Positions 27,487 to 36,623 of a stretch of DNA of 64,000 nucleotides are shown here, in pieces. Position 1 is the first letter of the stretch. Each line of letters starts with the position of its first letter. Under the pieces are notes generated by a model, which saw only the letters and a program-made list of their open reading frames with translations, had not been told where the DNA came from and did not search any database. The translations under genes were made by a program, and so were the position numbers. Source of the DNA: Falsiroseomonas sp051859025 (GTDB lineage Bacteria; Pseudomonadota; Alphaproteobacteria; Acetobacterales; Acetobacteraceae); contig NZ_JBHYGL010000011.1 of assembly GCF_051859025.1 (NCBI RefSeq), forward strand, positions 1-64,000, given 5' to 3'.

Positions 27487-28683
27487 TCAGATCACCTGGC
27501 GCGTGCGCAGGTCGTCGATGGTGGCCTTGTCCAGGCCAAGCTCGGCCAGCACCTCATCCGTGTGCTCGCCCAGTTCCGGCGGGTGCGTGACGATGCTGCT
27601 CGGCGTGCGGGACAGGTGGATGGGCTGGCCGACATAGGCGACCTCCCCCTTGTTGCCGCCATTCAGCTTCTGCGCGATGCCGAGGTGCTGGACCTGCGGG
27701 TCCGCGAACATCTCATCCACCTTGTAGATCGGGCCGCAGGGCACGCCGGCATCGTTCATGGCCGCCACCCAATGCGCTGTGGTGTTGGTCAGCGTCGTCT
27801 TCTGGATTTCCGCGTTCAGCTCATCGCGATGCTCGCTGCGGCCGGATGCGGTCTTGTAGCGGCCATCGGCCAGCAGGTCGTCGCGGCCGAGCGCCTTGGC
27901 GCAGCGTTCCCAGATCTTGTTGCCGCTGGCGGCGATGTTCATGTAGCCGTCGCTGGTGGTGAAGACGCCGGTCGGGATGCTGGTCGGGTGGTTGTTGCCC
28001 GCCTGCTTCGGCACCTGGCCTTCCATCAGCCAACGGCTGGCCTGGAAGTCCAGCATGAAGATCTGCGCCTGCAGCAGCGAAGACTGCACCCACTGCCCCT
28101 TGCCGGACACTTCCCGCTCCAGCAGCGCGATCATGATGCCCTGCGCCGCGAAGAGCCCCGCGGTGAGGTCCGCGATCGGGATGCCGACGCGCACCGGCCC
28201 CTGCCCCGGCAGGCCGGTGATGGACATCAGGCCACCCATGCCCTGCGCGATCTGGTCGAAGCCCGGCCGCGTGGCATAGGGGCCGTCCTGCCCGAAGCCG
28301 CTGATGGAGGCATAGACAAGCTTCGGGTTCACCGCCGACAGCGCCTCGTAATCGATGCCGAGCCGCTTCTTCACATCCGGCCGAAAATTCTCGACGACGA
28401 CGTCGGCCTTCTCCACCAGCTTCTTCAGCAGCGCGACGCCGTCGGGCGACTTCAGGTTCAGCGTGATGGCGCGCTTGTTGCGGTGCAAATTCTGGAAGTC
28501 CGAACCGGCGCGCGGCCCGCCCATGGGGTCGCCCTCATCGAGGGCGGGCGGCAGCTCAATCTTGATGACATTGGCGCCCCAATCCGCCAGCTGGCGCACG
28601 CAGGTGGGGCCGGACCGCACGCGGGTGAGGTCGAGCACCGTGAAGCGCGACAGGGCAGAGGACGCTTGGGGGGCCTGGGTCAT
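27487..28683 (-). CDS. CaiB/BaiF family class III CoA transferase
   Basis: A 398-residue class III CoA transferase. N-terminal Rossmann part: FTVLDLTRVRSGPTCVRQLADWGANVIKIE. The NLKSPDG and VVENFRPDV segments follow, and the catalytic aspartate lies in RPGFDQIAQGMGGLMSITG. It moves CoA between acyl donors and a carboxylic acid without ATP. The acceptor is unknown. It is divergent from gntR and next to a tricarboxylate transporter, which suggests the imported acid is activated here and handled by the neighbouring crotonase. Confidence 0.88.
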   Translation of the reverse strand: MTQAPQASSALSRFTVLDLTRVRSGPTCVRQLADWGANVIKIELPPALDEGDPMGGPRAGSDFQNLHRNKRAITLNLKSPDGVALLKKLVEKADVVVENFRPDVKKRLGIDYEALSAVNPKLVYASISGFGQDGPYATRPGFDQIAQGMGGLMSITGLPGQGPVRVGIPIADLTAGLFAAQGIMIALLEREVSGKGQWVQSSLLQAQIFMLDFQASRWLMEGQVPKQAGNNHPTSIPTGVFTTSDGYMNIAASGNKIWERCAKALGRDDLLADGRYKTASGRSEHRDELNAEIQKTTLTNTTAHWVAAMNDAGVPCGPIYKVDEMFADPQVQHLGIAQKLNGGNKGEVAYVGQPIHLSRTPSSIVTHPPELGEHTDEVLAELGLDKATIDDLRTRQVI

Positions 28684-28760
28684 CGGCGGTTTCTCCTGGA
28701 CCCCTGATGTCTAGCACCGCCCCCCGCCCACGCAAATCCGTCCGCGCCAACTGTTGACAG

Positions 28761-29591
28761 ATGGCAGTCCGCATCGGCACCCTCCGCACCATGGAGGACA
28801 TGGCCCAAGCCGGTGCTGCGACCGCGCCCAGCGCGCTGGATATCGTGCGCACGCGCTCGCTCGCCTCCCTCGTCGCCCAGGAAATCGAACGCATGATCCT
28901 CTCCGGCGCCCTGCCGGCCGGGGAACGCCTGAACGAACAGCAGCTGGCCGCCCAGCTCCGCGTCTCCCGCGGTCCCGTGCGGGAAGCGGTGCGAGGGCTG
29001 GAGCGTTCGGGGCTGGTCGTCGCGGTGCGCAACCAGGGCAGCTATGTCCGCACCGTCAGCGCGCCGGAGGCGCTGGAAATCTACGACCTTCGCGCCGCCA
29101 TCACGGGCCTGGCCTGCGCGCGCCTGGCGGAATCCGCCGCCCCCGCGCAGATGGCCGCGCTGCGCGCCCTGGTGAAGCGGATGGAGGCGGCGCGCCGCGC
29201 CGATGACCCGCCCAGCTACTACGCCGCCAACCTCGAATTCCACACGGCGCTGCTCGGCTTCGGCGGCGGGCCGCGGTCCCAGCGCCTGTATGAGGATTTG
29301 GGCAACGAGCTCCATCTGTTCCGCCGCCGCGCCCTGGTGCAGCCCGAGAATATGCGGGAGAGCAACGCGGAACACGCTGCCATCCTGAAGGCGATCGCCG
29401 CCGGGGATGCGCCCGCGGCGCGCGAGGCCGGCGAAGCCCATATCGCCGGCGGCAAGCGCCGCTTCCAGGCGACCGATACCACGACAACGCCCGCAACAGG
29501 GCGAAAGGGAGAAAACGACGATGACCAGCATGATCCATCGCCGCCACCTGCTGATGGCCGGCGCGGCGGCCGCACTCGCCGCGCCGGCTAG
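28761..29591 (+). CDS. GntR family (FCD) transcriptional regulator
   Basis: Up to 276 residues. The N-terminal winged helix (about 35-105) has EIERMILSGALPAGERLNEQQLAAQLRVSRGPVREAVRGLERSGLV; the C-terminal FCD ligand domain is all-helical. It probably senses the acid carried by the adjacent transporter. It ends inside the bug gene, overlapping it by 71 nt with a low-complexity tail; the FCD domain proper ends near 29480. The start is unclear: Met codons at 28761, 28791 and 28800 are in frame with no good Shine-Dalgarno. A TTGACA at 28754-28759 just before the first ATG could be a -35 box, which would favour a downstream start. Confidence 0.85.
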   Translation: MAVRIGTLRTMEDMAQAGAATAPSALDIVRTRSLASLVAQEIERMILSGALPAGERLNEQQLAAQLRVSRGPVREAVRGLERSGLVVAVRNQGSYVRTVSAPEALEIYDLRAAITGLACARLAESAAPAQMAALRALVKRMEAARRADDPPSYYAANLEFHTALLGFGGGPRSQRLYEDLGNELHLFRRRALVQPENMRESNAEHAAILKAIAAGDAPAAREAGEAHIAGGKRRFQATDTTTTPATGRKGENDDDQHDPSPPPADGRRGGRTRRAG

Positions 29592-30495
29592 CCTTCGCGC
29601 GCAGGAACGCTTCCCCTCCCGCACGATCGAGGTCGTGACCCATGCCGGCGTCGGCGGCGGCACGGACATCACGGCGCGGATGATGATGGTGCAGGCGCCC
29701 GGCGAATTCGGGCAGGAATTCACCGTGGTGAATCGCACGGCCGGCAGCGGCGCGCAGGCGCTGCAATACCTGGCCAGCAAGCCCGCCGATGGCCACACCA
29801 TCATCCTGGTGACGCAGACGCATTTGCTGACGCAGCTGCGCAACGCGAACCTGCCGCAATTCGGCGACCTCATCCCCTTGGCCCGCGCCACGGCGGACCC
29901 GCAGCTGGTGCTGGTGCGGCGCGACAGCCCCTTCCGCACGCCGGCCGACCTGATCGCGGCCGGCAAGGCGCGGTCGCTGCGCTTCGGCGGCACGCATGTC
30001 GGCGGCGTCGACCACGTCACCATCCATTCCTTCGGCCGCGCGGCGGGGCTCCAGCGGCCGACGCTCGTGCCCTTCCGTGGCGGTGGCGAGATCGTCATCA
30101 ACCTGGTCGGCGGCAACATCGACACCGCCGTGGTGAACCCGGGCGAGGCCGAGGCGCAGCTCCGCGCCGGTGAACTCCGCCCGCTGATGTCCTTGGCGGA
30201 TGGCCGCATCGCCGCCTTCGGCGAATTGCCGACGGCGAAGGAACTCGGCATCGATGCCACGGGCTACACGCTGCGCGGCTTCTGCGTGCTGAAGGGCACG
30301 CCGGAGGATCGGGTCACGCGGCTCGAACAGGGCCTCATCCGCGCCATGTCGGGGCCGATCTACACGACCTACCTGCAGAACACCGGCCAGGCGCCGGACA
30401 GCGTGACGGGGCGGGAAGCCTGGGGCGCGCAGCTCGCCGCCTTCAACAATGACGGGCGCGAGGCCCTCACCGCGCTCGGCCTGCTGCGCGGATGA
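29521..30495 (+). CDS. tctC: Tripartite tricarboxylate transporter binding protein (Bug/TctC)
   Basis: A 324-residue periplasmic binding protein with a twin-arginine-like signal (HRRHLLMAGAAAALAAPASLRAQ) and the Bug start FPSRTIEVVTHAGVGGGTDITAR; ADGHTIILVTQTH corresponds to the ligand-cleft region. It delivers a carboxylate to the TctAB permease encoded immediately downstream. An AGGGAGAAAACG ribosome-binding region precedes the ATG. The stop overlaps tctB as ATGA. The preceding gntR gene reads into it, making a regulator-transporter operon. Confidence 0.9.
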   Translation: MTSMIHRRHLLMAGAAAALAAPASLRAQERFPSRTIEVVTHAGVGGGTDITARMMMVQAPGEFGQEFTVVNRTAGSGAQALQYLASKPADGHTIILVTQTHLLTQLRNANLPQFGDLIPLARATADPQLVLVRRDSPFRTPADLIAAGKARSLRFGGTHVGGVDHVTIHSFGRAAGLQRPTLVPFRGGGEIVINLVGGNIDTAVVNPGEAEAQLRAGELRPLMSLADGRIAAFGELPTAKELGIDATGYTLRGFCVLKGTPEDRVTRLEQGLIRAMSGPIYTTYLQNTGQAPDSVTGREAWGAQLAAFNNDGREALTALGLLRG

Positions 30496-30953
30496 AGGCC
30501 AGCCGCTTCGGGTCGAGCCAGCTTGCCGCGCTCTGCGTCGGGCTGGTCGCGGTGGCGGCCTTTGCCGCGACCTATGGCTTCGACCCGGTGCCGGATGGCC
30601 TGCCGGGGCTGGGCGCGGTGGAATTCCCGCGCCTGGTCTGCCTGCTGCTGGCGGGGATGTCGGTGCTGCTGTTCCTGCAGCAATCGCCGCCGCATGACCC
30701 GGAAACCGCGCCACCCATCGGCCGCGATGCCTGGCTGATCTTCGGCGCCTGCCTGGCGGCCGTGCCGCTGATGGCGACCATCGGCATGCTCGGCACCATC
30801 GCCGTCTTCCTGGTGGCGGTCGGCCGGCTGTGGGGGGAGACGCGGTGGCCCCTGCTCATCGGCGTGGCGCTGTCGATGACGGCGGTGATCTGGCTGGTGT
30901 TCGTGAAGATCTTCAGGCTGACCCTGCCGGGCGGCTGGCTGTTCGGGGGCTAG
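30492..30953 (+). CDS. tctB: Tripartite tricarboxylate transporter small permease TctB
   Basis: A 153-residue membrane protein with four predicted helices: LAALCVGLVAVAAFAATYG, VEFPRLVCLLLAGMSVLLFL, WLIFGACLAAVPLMATIGMLGTIAVFLVAV and LLIGVALSMTAVIWLVFVKIF. Size and helix pattern match TctB. It is translationally coupled to the binding protein gene (ATGA) and is followed by tctA after only 4 nt. Confidence 0.88.
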   Translation: MKASRFGSSQLAALCVGLVAVAAFAATYGFDPVPDGLPGLGAVEFPRLVCLLLAGMSVLLFLQQSPPHDPETAPPIGRDAWLIFGACLAAVPLMATIGMLGTIAVFLVAVGRLWGETRWPLLIGVALSMTAVIWLVFVKIFRLTLPGGWLFGG

Positions 30954-30957
30954 GGGC

Positions 30958-32445
30958 TTGGAAGCGTTCCTCGGCGGGCTCGCCATTCTGGCCGATCCCT
31001 ATGTGATGATGATGGTGCTGCTCGGCACCGTGCTCGGCATCTTCGTGGGCGCGCTGCCCGGCATCAGCGGGTCCACCACCATCGCGCTGCTGCTGCCGAT
31101 GACGATCAGCATGGGCCCCGTGCCGGCCATCTGCTTCCTCGGCGCCATCTATTGCGCGGCCAATTTCGGCGGCTCCATCACCGCCATCATGGTCAATGCT
31201 CCCGGCGATCCATCGGCCAGCGCGACGGCGCTGGAGGGATTCAAGATGGCGGAGAAGGGGCAGGCCGGACTCGCACTCGGCATGTCCGCGATCAGCAGCG
31301 CCATCGGCGGTATCGTCAGCGTCGTCGTGCTGATCTTCGCGGCACCGCTGCTGGCGCGCGCCGCCTATTCCTTCGGCCCGCCGGAATACTTCGCCCTCGC
31401 GCTGTTCGGGCTTTCCATGTGCGCGGCGGTCGGCGGCGACAGCGCGCTGAAGAACCTCATGGCGGCGGCGCTGGGCCTGCTGATCGCCACCGTCGGCATG
31501 GACCTGACCACGGGCGTCGAACGCTATGCCTTCGGCGTCATGGAATTGTCGGACGGCATCGGCTTCGTCCCCGTCCTCATCGGGCTTTTCGCGGTGGGCG
31601 AGATGCTGGACCAGGCGACGCGACGATTCGGCAAACCCGCCATCATCGCCCTCGATGCCGCGCGGGTGCCGGGGATGGCGGAGATGCGGAAATGCTGGCG
31701 GTCGATCTGGATCGGCAGCGGCATCGGCACCTTCATCGGCGCGCTGCCCGCCCTGGGTGCGACGACCGCCGCGCTGATCGGCTACAACGAGACGCGGCGC
31801 TGGTCGAAGCACAAGCACGAATTCGGCCATGGCAGCATCGAAGGCGTGGCGGGGCCGGAAGCCGCGAACAACGCGGCCGTCGGCGGTTCCATGGTGCCGA
31901 CGCTGGCACTCGGCATTCCCGGCAGCGCCACCACCGCCATCATCCTGGCGGGGCTGATCGTGCAGGGCGTGCGGCCGGGGCCGCATCTGTTCACCGAACA
32001 GCCGACGCTGCTCTATGCCGTCTTCGCCTCGATGCTCGCGGCCAACATCTTCTACCTGGTGATGGGCCTGACCATGGCGAAGTTCTTCGCCCGCATCAGC
32101 CTGATCCCCGCGGCCTTCCTGTGGCCTTCCGTCTTCGCGCTGTCGCTGATCGGCGCCTATGGGCCGAACCAGTCCATGGGCGATGTCTGGGTGATGCTGG
32201 CGGCCGGCGTCGTCGGCCTGCTGTTCCGCCGCGCCGGCTTCTCCCCTGCCCCGCTCATCATGGGCCTGGTGCTGGGCGGCATGGTGGAGGAGACGCTGAA
32301 GCAATCCCTGCTGATCTTCGGCGATGACCTGACCGGCTTCCTGTCCCGCCCCATCGCGATGACGCTGATCGTGGTGACGCTGGCCGGGCTGTTCTGGCCG
32401 CTGCTGGCGCGGCTTTTCCGCGGGAGGCGCAGCGCGCAGGCCTGA
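30958..32445 (+). CDS. tctA: Tripartite tricarboxylate transporter large permease TctA
   Basis: A 495-residue permease with about 11-12 transmembrane helices. TctA hallmarks: GTVLGIFVGALPGISGSTTIALLLP, the GGSITAIMVNAPGDPSASATALEG motif, the GALPALGATTAALIGYNETRR loop and GSMVPTLALGIPGSATTAIILAGL repeat. It couples carboxylate import to the cation gradient. Translation starts at TTG 30958 (AGGGGC upstream), since no ATG occurs before the conserved first helix. Confidence 0.92.
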   Translation: MEAFLGGLAILADPYVMMMVLLGTVLGIFVGALPGISGSTTIALLLPMTISMGPVPAICFLGAIYCAANFGGSITAIMVNAPGDPSASATALEGFKMAEKGQAGLALGMSAISSAIGGIVSVVVLIFAAPLLARAAYSFGPPEYFALALFGLSMCAAVGGDSALKNLMAAALGLLIATVGMDLTTGVERYAFGVMELSDGIGFVPVLIGLFAVGEMLDQATRRFGKPAIIALDAARVPGMAEMRKCWRSIWIGSGIGTFIGALPALGATTAALIGYNETRRWSKHKHEFGHGSIEGVAGPEAANNAAVGGSMVPTLALGIPGSATTAIILAGLIVQGVRPGPHLFTEQPTLLYAVFASMLAANIFYLVMGLTMAKFFARISLIPAAFLWPSVFALSLIGAYGPNQSMGDVWVMLAAGVVGLLFRRAGFSPAPLIMGLVLGGMVEETLKQSLLIFGDDLTGFLSRPIAMTLIVVTLAGLFWPLLARLFRGRRSAQA

Positions 32446-32656
32446 CACGCCTGCGTGAAGCGATGCCAAGCCTGGAACCGGACCTCAACCAATGGTTTAC
32501 ATTCCTGCCTTGTAACGCTTCGCTGGCGTGGCCGGACGGGGTTGGCAGGGGAGCGGTCCCGGACCGGCCCCGCCACCCCTGCCCGGCCGCCCGGGTCGCG
32601 CCCGGAACGCTGGAATCCGCCCATGCCCGCCCCGCCTGCCCCTGCGCCGCGATACG

Positions 32657-34543
32657 ATGTCTGACAGACGGCTGCGCTTCCTCTCCGATGGTGGCGCCCT
32701 CGGCGCCCTGATGCGGGACCATGACTGGTGCGCCACGCCGCTCGGCGCGCCGGAGGAATGGCCGGAGGCCCTCAAGACCGTCGTCAGCATCATGCTTGGC
32801 TCCCGCCAGCCCATGTTCGTGGCCTGGGGGGCGGATCGCCTGATGCTCTACAATGATGGCTATGCGGTGCTCTGCGGCGCCCGCCATCCCGCGGCACTGG
32901 GCCGGCCCTTCCGGGAATTGTGGTTCGACATCATGGACGATGTCGGCCCCATCCTGGAACGCGCCTTCGCGGGGGAGGCGACGCATATGGACGACATCGC
33001 CCTCCTCATGACCCGTCACGGCTATCCGGAGGAGACGCATTTCAGCTTCTCCTACACCCCCGTGCGGGATGAGGAGGGGCGCGTGGCCGGCATGTTCTGC
33101 GCCTGCGCGGAAATCACCGGCCGCATCATGGCCGAACGCCGGCAGGCCTTCGGCCTGGCGCTGGACCAGGCGCTGCGGGATGTCGGCGATCCCCAGGCAA
33201 TGGCGGAAACGGCGGTCCGCCTGCTCGGCCAGCATCTCCGCGCCGGGCGTTGCGGCTATGCGGAGGCGACCGAAGGCGGCATGGAAGTCGTCGCGGAATG
33301 GGGCGATGGCAGCCTGCCGCTGCTGGCGCCCGGCACCCTTCTGGCCGGCGATCCGGGCCTTGCCGTGCCGCTTCCCGGGCCGGGGCGGTCATGCGGCCTG
33401 CTTCATCTCCACCAGGCCACGCCCCGCCGCTGGCTGCCGGCGGAGGAGACGCTGCTGCGGGAGATCGCGGAACGCATCGCAGCCAGCCTGGCCCGCGCCC
33501 GCGCGGAAGCGGCGCTGCGGGACAGCGAGGCCCGCTGGCGCGGCCTGTTCGCTGCCATGCATGAGGGCTTCGCGCTGTGCGAGATGGTGCGGGATGCCGA
33601 AGGCCACGACATCGACCTGCGCTACATCGAGGTCAACGACGCCTGGGAACGCCTGACCGGCATCAGCCGCGAAGCCGCGGAGGGCCAGCTGGTCACCCGC
33701 CTCATCCCCGGGATCGAACCCTATTGGATCGAGACCTATGGCCGCGTGGTGCGGACCGGGGAGCCCGCGCATGTCGAATACCGCGTGGCCACGCTGGGCG
33801 CCTGGTTCGAGGTCTTCGCCTATCGCACGGAGCCAGGCCGCTTCGCAGCCCTGTTCCTGAACGTGACGCAGCGCAAGGCGTCGGAGGAACGCCAGGCCCT
33901 GCTGGCGAGGGAGGTCGACCACCGCGCCAAGAACGCGCTGGCGGTGGTGATGGCGGCGCTGCGGCTGACCCGGGCGGAGACGCTGCCGGCCTATCGCGCC
34001 GCGGTCGAAGGGCGCGTCGCCGCACTGGCGCGGGCGCAGACATTGCTGGCGACGGAAAGCTGGTCGGGGGCCGAGTTGCGGCGCCTGCTGGAGGGCGAAT
34101 TGCGCCCCTTCGTGGCGGAGGGCCAGCACCTGCGCCTGGAAGGCCCCGCGGTCCATCTGCAGGGCCGCGCGGTGCAGCCGGTGGCGATGGCGATCCATGA
34201 ACTCGCCACCAATGCCACCAAGCATGGCGCGCTGTCCGTCGCCGGCGGCAGCGTCTCACTGCGCTGGTCCGTGGATGCGCCCGGCACCACGCTGCACCTG
34301 CACTGGCAGGAGGCAGGCGGCCCGCCCGCCGTGGCGCCGGGGCGCCAGGACGCCGGGGCGCCGGGGCGCCAGGACGCCGGGGCGCCGGGGCGCCAGGGCT
34401 TCGGCAGCCGCGTACTGGAAGCCACCATGCGCGGGCAGTTGGGCGGCAGCATCGCGGTGGACTGGTTGCCCGGGGGGCTGGCCTGCACGATGACGCTGCC
34501 GCTGGCGGGACCGGTGGCGGAGGAGCCCTCGATCCCGGAGTGA
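32657..34543 (+). CDS. PAS/GAF sensor histidine kinase of the HWE family
   Basis: A 628-residue cytoplasmic sensor kinase: an N-terminal PAS (MLGSRQPMFVAWG...), a GAF-like region (about 180-290), a second PAS (about 300-410), then the HWE kinase core with H-box EVDHRAKNALAVV (His422) and N-box HELATNATKHGALS (about 513-526). The glycine loop GFGSRVLEATMRGQLGG comes after an unusual 24-bp tandem repeat encoding APGRQDAG units in the ATP lid. HWE kinases often feed the PhyR/EcfG stress response or light and redox signalling. There is no transmembrane segment and no adjacent response regulator, so the partner is unknown. The 211-nt leader contains no clear promoter. Confidence 0.9.
   Translation: MSDRRLRFLSDGGALGALMRDHDWCATPLGAPEEWPEALKTVVSIMLGSRQPMFVAWGADRLMLYNDGYAVLCGARHPAALGRPFRELWFDIMDDVGPILERAFAGEATHMDDIALLMTRHGYPEETHFSFSYTPVRDEEGRVAGMFCACAEITGRIMAERRQAFGLALDQALRDVGDPQAMAETAVRLLGQHLRAGRCGYAEATEGGMEVVAEWGDGSLPLLAPGTLLAGDPGLAVPLPGPGRSCGLLHLHQATPRRWLPAEETLLREIAERIAASLARARAEAALRDSEARWRGLFAAMHEGFALCEMVRDAEGHDIDLRYIEVNDAWERLTGISREAAEGQLVTRLIPGIEPYWIETYGRVVRTGEPAHVEYRVATLGAWFEVFAYRTEPGRFAALFLNVTQRKASEERQALLAREVDHRAKNALAVVMAALRLTRAETLPAYRAAVEGRVAALARAQTLLATESWSGAELRRLLEGELRPFVAEGQHLRLEGPAVHLQGRAVQPVAMAIHELATNATKHGALSVAGGSVSLRWSVDAPGTTLHLHWQEAGGPPAVAPGRQDAGAPGRQDAGAPGRQGFGSRVLEATMRGQLGGSIAVDWLPGGLACTMTLPLAGPVAEEPSIPE
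34334..34397. repeat. 24-bp tandem repeat inside the HWE kinase gene
   Basis: Units at 34334-34357 and 34358-34381 are identical, with a partial third to 34397. They encode APGRQDAG in frame. The array lies in the ATP-lid region between N-box and glycine loop. Perfect identity implies recent expansion, and copy number may vary between strains. Confidence 0.9.
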
Positions 34544-34556
34544 GCGGCGGTGTGGC

Positions 34557-34591
34557 GTGATGCGTTCGCCTTCGCTCACGCATCGCATCAC
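34557..34591. terminator. Stem-loop between converging kinase and phosphatase genes
   Basis: GTGATGCG and CGCATCAC can pair (8 bp, 19-nt loop), with an alternative inner stem GATGCGT/ACGCATC. It sits 13 nt after the kinase stop in a 108-nt gap before the opposite-strand phosphatase stop. There is no U-tract, so the terminator role is tentative. Confidence 0.4.
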
Positions 34592-34651
34592 AGCCCGTTG
34601 CAGAAGGCGCGATTCAAACTTTTCGGCGATGCCGCCTCAAGTCATCGCGCT

Positions 34652-35230
34652 CTACTCCTCCGCCGCCAGCACGGCCGGGGTGATGGTCCAGGCGGCCTCG
34701 CCCGCCTTCGGCGGGTCCATCAGCAGGGGCAGGGCGTTGGGGGTGCGGACATTCGCCTCCAGCCCCGCCTCCATGCGCAGCGCGCGGAACAGCGCACCAT
34801 GCGCCACCACCAGCACCGGGCCGGGATGCACCAGCGCGGCGTTGATGCCCCGCACCGTGCGGGCGCGGAGTTCGGCGAAGGTCTCGGCGCCCTTCGGGGT
34901 GTAGGTGCCGGCGATCCAGTCATCGTACCAGTCGCCCATCGGCAGGCCCTCCTGCTCCCCGAAATTCACCTCCTGGAGGTCGGGGTCGAGGGTGAGCGGC
35001 AGGCCCAGCGCCTGCGCCGCGATCTCCGCCGTGCGCTGCGCGCGCTTGAGGGGGGATGCGACGATGGTGGCGATGGGCAGGGCCGCCAGCGTGCGCGCCG
35101 CGCGCCGCGCCTGCGCCAGGCCGACCTGGTTCAGCGGGATGTCGGTGCGCCCCTGGGACAGGCCCTGGGCGTTCCAGTCGGTCTCCCCGTGGCGGAGGAA
35201 CCAGAAGGTGGTGGGGGTCAATCCAGGCAT
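34652..35230 (-). CDS. Histidine phosphatase (phosphoglycerate mutase-like) family protein
   Basis: A 192-residue protein of histidine phosphatase branch 1. Catalytic RHG is in FWFLRHGETDWN, with the acid/base Glu in VNFGEQEG and the second His in VVAHGALFRAL. The substrate is unknown; relatives hydrolyse small phosphoesters such as phosphoglycerate or adenosylcobalamin phosphate. The start at MPGLTPTT is 2 nt from the GST stop, so the pair is co-transcribed. Longer starts within the GST gene lack homology. Confidence 0.87.
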   Translation of the reverse strand: MPGLTPTTFWFLRHGETDWNAQGLSQGRTDIPLNQVGLAQARRAARTLAALPIATIVASPLKRAQRTAEIAAQALGLPLTLDPDLQEVNFGEQEGLPMGDWYDDWIAGTYTPKGAETFAELRARTVRGINAALVHPGPVLVVAHGALFRALRMEAGLEANVRTPNALPLLMDPPKAGEAAWTITPAVLAAEE

Positions 35231-35232
35231 GG

Positions 35233-35874
35233 CTATCCTTGGGCTGCTTCGCGGGCCTTGGCGGCCGCCACGCCCGGCATGGCCGAGACCTGTTCGGCCA
35301 GCGCCAGCGCCGCCGGCAGGTCGCTGATGTCGATCTTGAGGAATCCCGCGAAGGTGACGAGCGCGGCGAGGAAGATGTCCGCCCCGCAGGGCTGTTCCGT
35401 ACCGCAGAGCGTACCGCCGCTGCGCGCCAGCGCCGCATCGGCGAAGGCCAGCGCTTCCTTGGCGCGGACCAGCGCCGCGGCGCGCACGGCATTGGCCGCG
35501 GCTTCGTTGCCGCCGGCGAAGCGCAGCGGGCCGAAGGCCGGGTTGAAGTGCCGCCCCATGGTCCAGTGGCACCAGGCCAGCCATTCCATGCCCTTGGCAC
35601 GGCCCGAAGGCCCCGGCGGCAGCAGCCCGCTATCCGGCGCCGCTTCCGCCAGCCAGAAGATCACCGCCGGGATTTCCGTGATGACGGTGCCGTCCGGCAA
35701 TTGCAGCGCCGGGACCTCCCCCTTCGGATTGAGGGCGAGGTATTCCGGCTTCTTCGTGTCGCCGCCGCGCAGCGAGATGAAGCGCACATCGATCGCCAGC
35801 CCCGACACCATCGCCGCCTGGTGGGCGATGGAGCCGGAGGTGTTGGTGGAGGTCCAGAGCAGGGGGTTCTGCAT
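35233..35874 (-). CDS. Glutathione S-transferase family protein
   Basis: A 213-residue GST with an N-terminal thioredoxin-fold domain (LLWTSTNTSGSIAHQAAMVSG, NPKGEVPALQLPDGTVITEIPAVIFWLAE, with the cis-Pro in VPAL) and a C-terminal helical domain. SNTSG-type Ser/Thr residues replace a clear catalytic Tyr. It probably conjugates or reduces electrophiles with glutathione. It lies between a second GST and a phosphatase on the same strand. Confidence 0.87.
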   Translation of the reverse strand: MQNPLLWTSTNTSGSIAHQAAMVSGLAIDVRFISLRGGDTKKPEYLALNPKGEVPALQLPDGTVITEIPAVIFWLAEAAPDSGLLPPGPSGRAKGMEWLAWCHWTMGRHFNPAFGPLRFAGGNEAAANAVRAAALVRAKEALAFADAALARSGGTLCGTEQPCGADIFLAALVTFAGFLKIDISDLPAALALAEQVSAMPGVAAAKAREAAQG

Positions 35875-35884
35875 GGCCCGCGCC

Positions 35885-36508
35885 TTACAGGGCCAGGCCT
35901 TCCTGCGTCAGCGCCCGCTGCACAGCCGGCCGTGCCAGCATGGCGGCAAGGTGCGCCGCCAGGTGCGGCGGCAGCGTCAGGCCGGAACGCCGCGTCGCCC
36001 AGTATTCCACGAAGAACAGCGCCGCATCGGCGACGGAATAGCCGGATGGCAGCAGGTAGGTGCCGCCGGCCCAGCCCTGCTCCAGCGTCGCGAAATACTT
36101 GTCGGCATTCGCCTTGCCGAGTTCGACCGACTTCGGGAAATCCTCCTCCCGCAGCGTGTAGTTGCCGGGGCGGAACTGCCGGGTGAAGGCCTGGGGGTGG
36201 ATGGTGCCGCAGACATAATCCAGCAGTTCCAGGCACCGGGCCTCCCCTTCCAGATCGGCGGGGATCAGCGCGGCGGCGGGGTTGGACTTCGCCAGCCACC
36301 AGGCGATGACGGGGAATTCCGTCAGCACCTTGCCATCCCCGCGGTCGAGCGCCGGGACCTTCGACTTCGGGTTCACCGCCATGAATTCGGGCTTGTGCTG
36401 CGCGCCATCCTTCAGCGCGACGGGGGCGAGCTCATAGGGCTTGCCCAGCTCCTCGAGGATGATGTGGATGCCCATCGAGCAGGCGCCGGGCGAATAATAG
36501 AGCTTCAT
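35885..36508 (-). CDS. Glutathione S-transferase (beta class-like)
   Basis: A 207-residue GST starting MKLYYSPGACSMGIHIILEELG. This is the beta-class signature with Tyr5, Ser and Cys10 near the glutathione thiol; NPKSKVPALDRGDGKVLTEFPVIAWWLA contains the cis-Pro turn. A GGAGGAGA Shine-Dalgarno supports this start over the longer frame to 36949. It is only 10 nt from the downstream GST. The two differ clearly in sequence, so this is not a recent duplication. Confidence 0.9.
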   Translation of the reverse strand: MKLYYSPGACSMGIHIILEELGKPYELAPVALKDGAQHKPEFMAVNPKSKVPALDRGDGKVLTEFPVIAWWLAKSNPAAALIPADLEGEARCLELLDYVCGTIHPQAFTRQFRPGNYTLREEDFPKSVELGKANADKYFATLEQGWAGGTYLLPSGYSVADAALFFVEYWATRRSGLTLPPHLAAHLAAMLARPAVQRALTQEGLAL

Positions 36509-36623
36509 GGCGGGATTCTCCTCCGAGGCCCGGAAGTTGTAGGGGTCGCCCGGCAGCGCGTCACCCCCTTGGCCCGCCCTCCGCCCCATGCGATGGGAAT
36601 GTCCCGCCAAGGAGGAAACGATC

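Noticed and set aside
28754..28759. TTGACA as the gntR promoter -35 box.
   Set aside because: No acceptable -10 box occurs 16-18 nt downstream, and it abuts the first possible start codon; kept only as a remark in the gene entry.
32475..32500. GGAAC followed by GGTT upstream of the HWE kinase gene.
   Set aside because: Spacer is 15 nt and the -10 element differs from CGTT.
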